Assembly: GCA_000827265.1 (NCBI GenBank)
Contig: KN834816.1
Location: 213,159 to 277,158 of the forward strand
Source of the DNA: Collybiopsis luxurians FD-317 M1
Taxonomy: Eukaryota; Basidiomycota; Agaricomycetes; Agaricales; Omphalotaceae
Length of the DNA: 64,000 bases
Reading direction: 5' to 3'
Shown: piece by piece, positions 58,109 through 64,000 of the stretch
Position numbering within the stretch: the first letter of the stretch is position 1
Layout of the letters: each line of letters begins with the position of its first letter
Translations under genes and position numbers: made by a program
The notes under the pieces: generated by a model
Database searches by the model: none
Seen by the model: the letters and a program-made list of their open reading frames with translations, nothing else
What the model was told of the DNA's origin: nothing

Positions 58109-58613
58109 ATTCTTTCTCAGCTTCAGCTTTTGCCGTCATTCTACAGTATCTTCCGTTTCTGGAAAACGTCCCTTCATGTTTCTCTTCTGGCTTTTTTTTC
58201 TTTCCTTTTCTATCTTGATTTTGCTTTTGGATGTTTGTACATGTGTACCTCATACTCAGAGTTCGATTAAGTGATTACACTATAAACCCTCACTCCCGAC
58301 TTGATCCCGAGTCAATATATCGAGGGAGGACGGAGGTAAAGTATCTCCGATTGCAAGAACTAAGTCAAATAGAAAACCATGTAAAAATCACAACACATCT
58401 CGAGTTCAAGGCCAAAGTCCGAGACACGCTAGGGCGCGTCGCGACGCGTTCTTCTGGGTCACGGCAAATGCCGCACTTGTCTTCCCTCGGCCTCCGCCCA
58501 CCAAAATCCGGATACTCTCAGGGCTGTATACACTCAGTCCAGAATAAAAAGTATGCTATTGGTCGAACGAGTGGTCTATATATCACATTACCAGCGAGAC
58601 ACGCAAAGGCGCT
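58109..58613. other. Intergenic
   Basis: 3' flank of the small WW gene and unrelated sequence before the ankyrin remnant. No feature is supported. Confidence 0.5.
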
Positions 58614-59935
58614 CTACAGCTCTTTTTCAGCTGCAACGCTAATAGATGAGACTGCTGTTGCAAAGTGTAATATCACTGCTGTCGTCCTCCGGCTCCGAAC
58701 CTTCCTAATCCTCCTTACGTGAGCGCCTATATCAAGATTGATTCGTGGCACTGTTCAATCACTTCCCACCGATTTTTGGATATCGATGAGATGAATGAGC
58801 TGGCGCTGCATAGGCCTAACGAGAGCCGCTTCTTGAAGGATCTTGAGGGTCGCGAATTTATCGTCGAAGTCGTTCCATTTCTCCTTTTCAAGCCCTTCTT
58901 CGGTCTTTGGCTCCTTCTCCTGGGCAACTGCTTTTGCAGCTGCAAGTTTCATTTCCATGAGGCGAGCAAACGCAGACAGCTCTTCTGTCAGCTTGTCACC
59001 AATTTATCAAGGTTGATGCTGGGTCAGTATTACGCCAATCGGCAGGGAATTTCGATAGTTGGCTCACGGTCAGATTTACTACACGATAGAAAAGCTCGTG
59101 AAGAGTGGCTATCTCCTATCTCTAGTGGGGTGTTCCCGACATCGTCCTCTGTGAACAAAGATCCGGGCAGAGAATTTTCGACTAACATTTAAACAGTCTT
59201 CACTTGGCCTTTCGATATGAAGCGGAATTGAGCCAGAGACGTTGTACATCATCAAGCCTGCTCTGATGTACTTAATGATCGCGAACAGTCTTCACTTGGC
59301 TATTCGCCACAGCAATATGGAGCGGAATGGAGCCAGTAGCGTCGTACATCATGAGATCGGGTTTAGTGTAGTCTATGATTGCGCTCGAGATGTGATAGTT
59401 GCGCGCCAGAACCGTGAGATAGAGAAGCTAAGCAGGATAAACAATCAGGGGAAAATGAACTGATTAGAGAGTGAACTATACCGTTTCCAGGGCTCTTTCA
59501 CTTTGTTGGATGAGCAGTGCCTCATTCACGTCTCGAGGAAGTTTCTTCAGCAGATGCTCCAAAATTTCTGCTTGACCCTGAGCGGCAAGCACATGATAAA
59601 TATTATACCTTCGAATACCGCATTCGTAAGATCATTGAAACTCAGAATTTGCCTGCTTACCTTTGTAATTGATCAGTTTCAGTGGGTGACTGTCAGTTGA
59701 CCAACAAAAATGTCAATAGTGTCAGAGTTGCAATCATGAGAGGGCTCCATCCCGAGTAGCTCGTACCGTTCTTTCAGAATCAGAGCTGCGGACTTTAATT
59801 AAAATTTCATTTTATCATGTCCAGGTCTTGGGACAGTATCGCCATAGTGAGAGGGGACTCTCCGAGAGTGCTGATGCTCCAACCGAGCAGATTGGGCAAT
59901 ACTTTCTCCAAATCGGTCCGTGGGTGGATGAGGAG
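58614..59935 (-). pseudogene. Decayed 3' copy of the ankyrin gene
   Basis: Plus-strand sequence parallels 61,044-62,440 almost throughout: TTCCCACCGATTTTTGGA at both 58,765 and 61,215, CAGAGACGT/CAGAAACGTCGTACATCATGAG and CCGTTTCCAGGGCTC. The copy has lost about 65 bp near 59,000 (the matching part of the intact gene reads GGTTTCAGAGGACCG onwards), has frameshifts and an internal 92-bp duplication, and ends near 59,935. Only short frames survive. It is the C-terminal half of the neighbouring gene duplicated in direct orientation and then broken. Confidence 0.85.
59192..59380. repeat. 92-bp tandem duplication inside the ankyrin remnant
   Basis: AACAGTCTTCACTTGGC at 59192 recurs at 59284, each followed by GAGCGGAAT/GAAGCGGAATTGAGCCAG and GTACATCAT. 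The intact gene has this segment once. Confidence 0.75.
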
Positions 59936-61043
59936 TTTGGATTGAGGATGTAAAGTCGACGCTCAAAGTCATTATTGCAATACTCTTGTACAAGGAAGAC
60001 TAGGATACCACCAAACTGAAAGATGAGAATGCCGAACGAAAGTGGCGAAACACCAGAATAAGTCGAGGTTGCTCCAGAACCTGCTGAAAGTCACCCAGGT
60101 TCGATAGTATGAGTATGCACCTCTGACATTAAGATTCAAACTTTGACTGAGATGCTTGAGCCCATTGCTTCTCCAAGTTTTCCACATAATCGACCCAAGC
60201 TTTGTGAGTGCGTCTAGGATCTACACGGAATTTGCAATATTGATAGTCGGTACACGCAAAAAACAATAACCACATACAGGATTTATATGGAGACCAAAGT
60301 ATCTGCCGATATCGGAGCGACTCTAGACGGACATTCTTGGTTTATACCCAACGGCTCATCGTCTTGTAAACCCAAGGACTGGCTGACAAGTCTGGTTTTG
60401 GCGCGCCAGGAGAGGTGAATACAGTGCGGCACATGAACATGGCCTTGGGCTTTCTTTCTGCGCCGAAGAAGCAGTATAGGTCGGGACTATTTGGACGCTT
60501 GTCCAAGAACTTGTGTGCGTAATCGAAAGGACCAAGATCTTCGATAATTTTGGAATCAAGCCCAGGCTGATCTTGGCACCACAAAATCAACTGTTCTTCG
60601 TTGACGAGAAATCCTGCAGTCCAGCACCATAAATCCATGAGGGCAGCTCTTGACAATGAAAGTTTCAAAGTCGCCATAGGCCTTGATAGCCTTGATCGCC
60701 TTGACCAACAGCAGACACATGATCGTGGAAAGTGATGCAATTTTCACTGAACGCGTCGAGAACGCGTTGACGTTGGAAAATCGCCACGATGTACGTCGAG
60801 TTGAAGTCCCTTGGTGCGACAGGTTCTAACTTATTGCCATCGTATGTAGCGAGCTTAGCCGTGCAAGTGAATGGTGTTACTTGGTTATCACTATAATCCT
60901 CACTTTAGAGCGTATCCGAACTCCGCGTGAACCCTGTTTCGCTATCCGTTCTGAGAAAATGTTGCACGATGAAGGAGCACGAATTCCAAGTCGTATATAT
61001 GCATATATTTGTAGAATTACAGGCGAAATACGCGAAGATGTTT
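59936..61043. other. Coding-like remnants, no gene assembled
   Basis: Minus-strand pieces look like former protein: THKAWVDYVENLEKQWAQA near 60,180, and NEEQLILWCQDQPGLDSK with PKAMFMCRTVFTSPGAPKP at 60,342-60,620. They are interrupted by stops and frame changes and match no family I know. A decayed unknown gene or very exon-dense gene is possible. Confidence 0.4.
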
Positions 61044-64000
61044 TTACAGCTCTTCTTCAGCTATCGGTTGCCCAAAACGTTTATAAATGAGACTGCTATT
61101 GCGAAGTTTCATATCACTGCTGTCGTCCTCCGGTTCCAAACCTTCCTCATCCTCCTTCCGCGAGCGCCTATATCCAACATTGGAAGATTGCCTCATGGCA
61201 CTGTTCAGATCGCTTCCCACCGATTTTTGGACATCGATCAGATGAATGAGCTGGCGTTGCATAGGCCGAGCGAGAGCTGCTTCTTGGAGGATCTTGAGGG
61301 TCGCGGATTTATCCTCAAAGTCGTTCCATTTCTCCTTTTCGAGCTCTTCTTCGGTCTTTGGTTCCTTCTTCTCCTGGGCAGCTTCGGCTTTTGCAGCTGC
61401 AAGTTTCGTCTCCATGAGCCGAGCGAATGCAGACAGCTCTTCTGTCAATTTGTCGCCTGGTTTCAGAGGACCGTTGCTCGAAAGTTCGCTGATGGCCTTT
61501 CGAAGAGCAGGAACGTTCTCGGACAATTTATCAAGATTAATTCTTGGTGGGTTGGTATTACCCCAACTAGCGGGGAGTTCCGATGGTTGGCTTACGGTCA
61601 AGTTCACCACACGATGGAAAAGTCCGTAAAGAGTGGCTATTTCTAGCGGGGTGTTCCCGACACCGTTCTCTGTGAACAAAGATTCGGGTGGAGAATTGTC
61701 GACCAACTTTTGAACAGTCTTCACTTGGCTATTCGCCACAGCAATATGGAGCGGAATGGAGCCAGAAACGTCGTACATCATGAGGCCGGCTTTGGTGTAG
61801 TCAATGATCGCGCTAGAGATACGATAGTGGCGCGCCGAAACCGCTAGATGGAGAGGCTAAGCAGGATAAACAATCAGGGGAAAAATGAACTGATTAGAGA
61901 GTGAACTATACCGTTTCCAGGGCTCCTTTACTTTGTTGGACGAGCAGTGCCTCATTCACGTCTCGAGGAAGTTTCTTTAGCAAATGCTCCAACAACTTTG
62001 CTTGACCTTGAGCGGCGAGCGCATGATAGACATTCCACCTTTGAAACCCCAATTTACAAAATCATCGAAACTGAGCATTTGCCTGCTTACCTCTTTACTT
62101 GATCAGTTTCAAGGGGTGATTGTCCGTTCGCCAACAAAAAGTCAATAGTGTCAGAGTCGCAGCCAACCCGAGCGGCAATCATGAGAGGACTCCATCCACT
62201 AAACTTGATTCTAGAATCAGATATGGTCAGTCCGAGTAGCTCTGACCAACTGACAGTGTACGTACCGTTCTTTCAGAGCCGCAGACATTAATTTGGGTTT
62301 CTTTGCAAAGAGGAGTTTTATCATGTCCAGGTTTTGAGACAGGACAGCAGTAGTGAGAGGCGACTCTCCGATAGCGTTGATGTTCCAACCGAGTAGACTA
62401 GGCAGTACTTTTTCCAAATCGGTCATACGTCTAAGGCGGATAGCCATTTCATTGCTATTGGTCATCGCGTAGAACCGATACGCTTCAAGTGGACGCGCAG
62501 AATTCAGATACTCGACAATTTTGGAAGCCGATTGTTGAATCGCGCGCCAAAGAACGGGAACAGTGTTCTCCTGGGTGTGATGGACAGCGTCTGGATCATT
62601 CTTTTTGGCCAAATCCTTTCGCTTCTTCCCGTGCACAGAAAGTCCAAGATACAGTTTGTTCTTGTCATTGATGGCCATTATTTCCTTCTCCGTCGCGTCA
62701 TCACCATGGCTTGACTCGAACTCGATGTTGCGACCGGTACGTCGAATATACTCATCGAGCATTTCTGGTTGGTCTGCTCGAAGAATTGCGTCCAGAACGT
62801 CTTCCTCGAAGTCGATGGGAGGCTCGACGAGCTTGTACAGGTTTCCAATTTCGACGAACGCCTCAAAATCTTTCATCCTTACTGCCTTCACCAACGGCGA
62901 GCTGAGGTCATATCCGTGACCACTTTCATGGAGAATAGGAGCATTGATGAGGATACGAGATGGAGAAACCGGGACTTTGACTGCTGAAGATACTTGAGCA
63001 ACGTCGATGAAAGGCTGGTTGTTCTTCTTCGCTGCAACCGTCTCATCTGACGCTTCAGAACCATCGTCGCTCCCATCGTCATCATCATCGTCATCCTCTG
63101 ACAAATTAACACCATCAGTTCACGAACAACTGTAATCGTAACGAAAAGCTCACCCAGACGAATGTTTCCAATCTTAAACGCTACCTCTTTTTCCGCTGCT
63201 GGTTTATATTGGGCCACGCATATACCAAACACTAAACGAACTGTGGACCAGTGCCTCCCTTCAATGGCAGCTGCGAGCGGCGTGAAAACTGAAAACGTAT
63301 TTCATTGAGCGAATTATTCGAGGGAACAAAAAAAAAAAAAAAAAAGCAGATACTGACACTGTCGTACCCACTGGTTGGTTGGATGAGCCACCATCACCGA
63401 CACCCTCAGTGCATTTTGTTTCGTTTCTTCAGGAAGACAAAGTTTCCGCACAGTATCATTGTCTCCTTTCCAGCAAGCTTCAAAAAGTTCCTCATACTTC
63501 TCATTCAGGTGCGACGGCACTGGTTCACGGGAATCATACTCATGCTGTCCCATGAAGATATACCGAGAAAAGTTTGGAGTCGCGTTTCGAGCATGGGTGA
63601 TGAATTGGGTGGATAGAAACGTGGCCTGAGTCGCGACCGCTGTCGATTCGGAATCGGGGAAAACTTCCGTGAAGGTCTTGGCGCCTTTGGATACCAGAAG
63701 CCTCTCTGCGTCGCCGAAAAATCCTTTTAGCTCGTTGTAACTTCGAATTTTCTTCTCCACTTCGGTCCGCTTTTCGTTGATCATCTCCTTTGCCTTCTCT
63801 GAACCCGGTACGCACGCATGATCCCACATGAAAAATCCTTTGGCGACGAAAGTCTTCCAGGGCGAGGAAGCGGAGCTGACAGAACCCAAGGTTTTAGCAT
63901 CCCACTCCATATTCTTCTTCTCTTCGATAATCCCTTTTTCCAACCATGCAATGGCAAAGCGTACCCAATCAAGATATGTGCGGCGCATCTCTGGCCTACC
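61044..64000 (-). CDS. Ankyrin-repeat protein (5' end beyond window)
   Basis: Six exons fit one frame: 63372..64000 (open to the edge), 63154..63288, 62266..63097, 62101..62210, 61912..62038 and 61044..61856; 881 residues visible. The N-terminal part is helical without repeats (WDHACVPGSEKAKEMINEK, MGQHEYDSREPVPSHL). An acidic linker of Asp repeats follows. Ankyrin-like repeats include FTPLAAAIEGRHW, SPLTTAVLSQNLDMIKLLFA, WSPLMIAARVGCDSDTIDFL, TPLHLAVSARHYRISSAII, IPLHIAVANSQVKTVQKLV and TPLEIATLYGLF. A charged coiled coil (EKKEPKTEEELEKEKWNDFE) ends the protein. It probably acts as a protein-interaction scaffold; partner unknown. Intron 1 has a long T-run (plus-strand A-run near 63,330). Start lies outside. 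Confidence 0.8.

Noticed and set aside
63328..63346. A-run as a poly(A) retroposition mark
   Set aside because: It is the T-rich part of an intron of the minus-strand ankyrin gene; no target-site duplication or reverse-transcriptase sequence is near.

Overview
The window looks like nuclear DNA of a filamentous basidiomycete, most likely an agaricomycete. The evidence is many short GT-AG introns (about 50-65 nt) splitting almost every gene, very small coding exons, F-box and ankyrin paralogues, a GH44-type glycoside hydrolase, an ArAE_2/DUF2421 membrane protein and PsiD-type phosphatidylserine-decarboxylase-like enzymes. I cannot name the species. All gene models are read by eye from splice signals and reading frame; no search was run.

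Layout. 1-9.2 kb: a coiled-coil protein, a class I SAM-dependent methyltransferase, an intron-containing tRNA-Cys(GCA) and a large aromatic-acid-exporter-like membrane protein. 9.6-27.6 kb: an accessory block with four intact PSD/PsiD-like decarboxylase genes (A-D), one decayed full-length copy (E), one 5' fragment (F), a secreted GH44-type hydrolase and an F-box gene with a decayed partial copy. Gene order shows a segmental duplication: [PSD-B, PSD-E remnant, F-box remnant] at about 12.6-16.9 kb matches [PSD-C, PSD-D, F-box] at about 21.7-26.5 kb.

28-35 kb: a Ser-rich protein, then a 2-kb tandem duplication of a protein-kinase-fold gene, then a third inverted and broken copy. Each 2-kb unit also carries a decayed 3' fragment of the PLP-homeostasis gene whose intact copy lies at 39.9-41.1 kb. 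36-58 kb is mostly housekeeping: a Ran1-like kinase with four proline-rich repeats, the PLP-binding protein, a 1,800-residue WW/Gln-Pro-rich protein, a Rad16-type SNF2/RING repair helicase, a four-pass membrane protein, an F-box-like protein and a small Wwm1-like WW protein. 58.6-64 kb: an ankyrin-repeat gene running off the right edge, preceded by a decayed copy of its 3' half.

Themes: (1) recent gene amplification and decay, visible at every stage from near-identical to remnant; (2) a possible metabolic neighbourhood of decarboxylases, a methyltransferase and an exporter-like protein, which is inference only; (3) the two WW genes share a 12-nt microexon at the same place in the WW domain.
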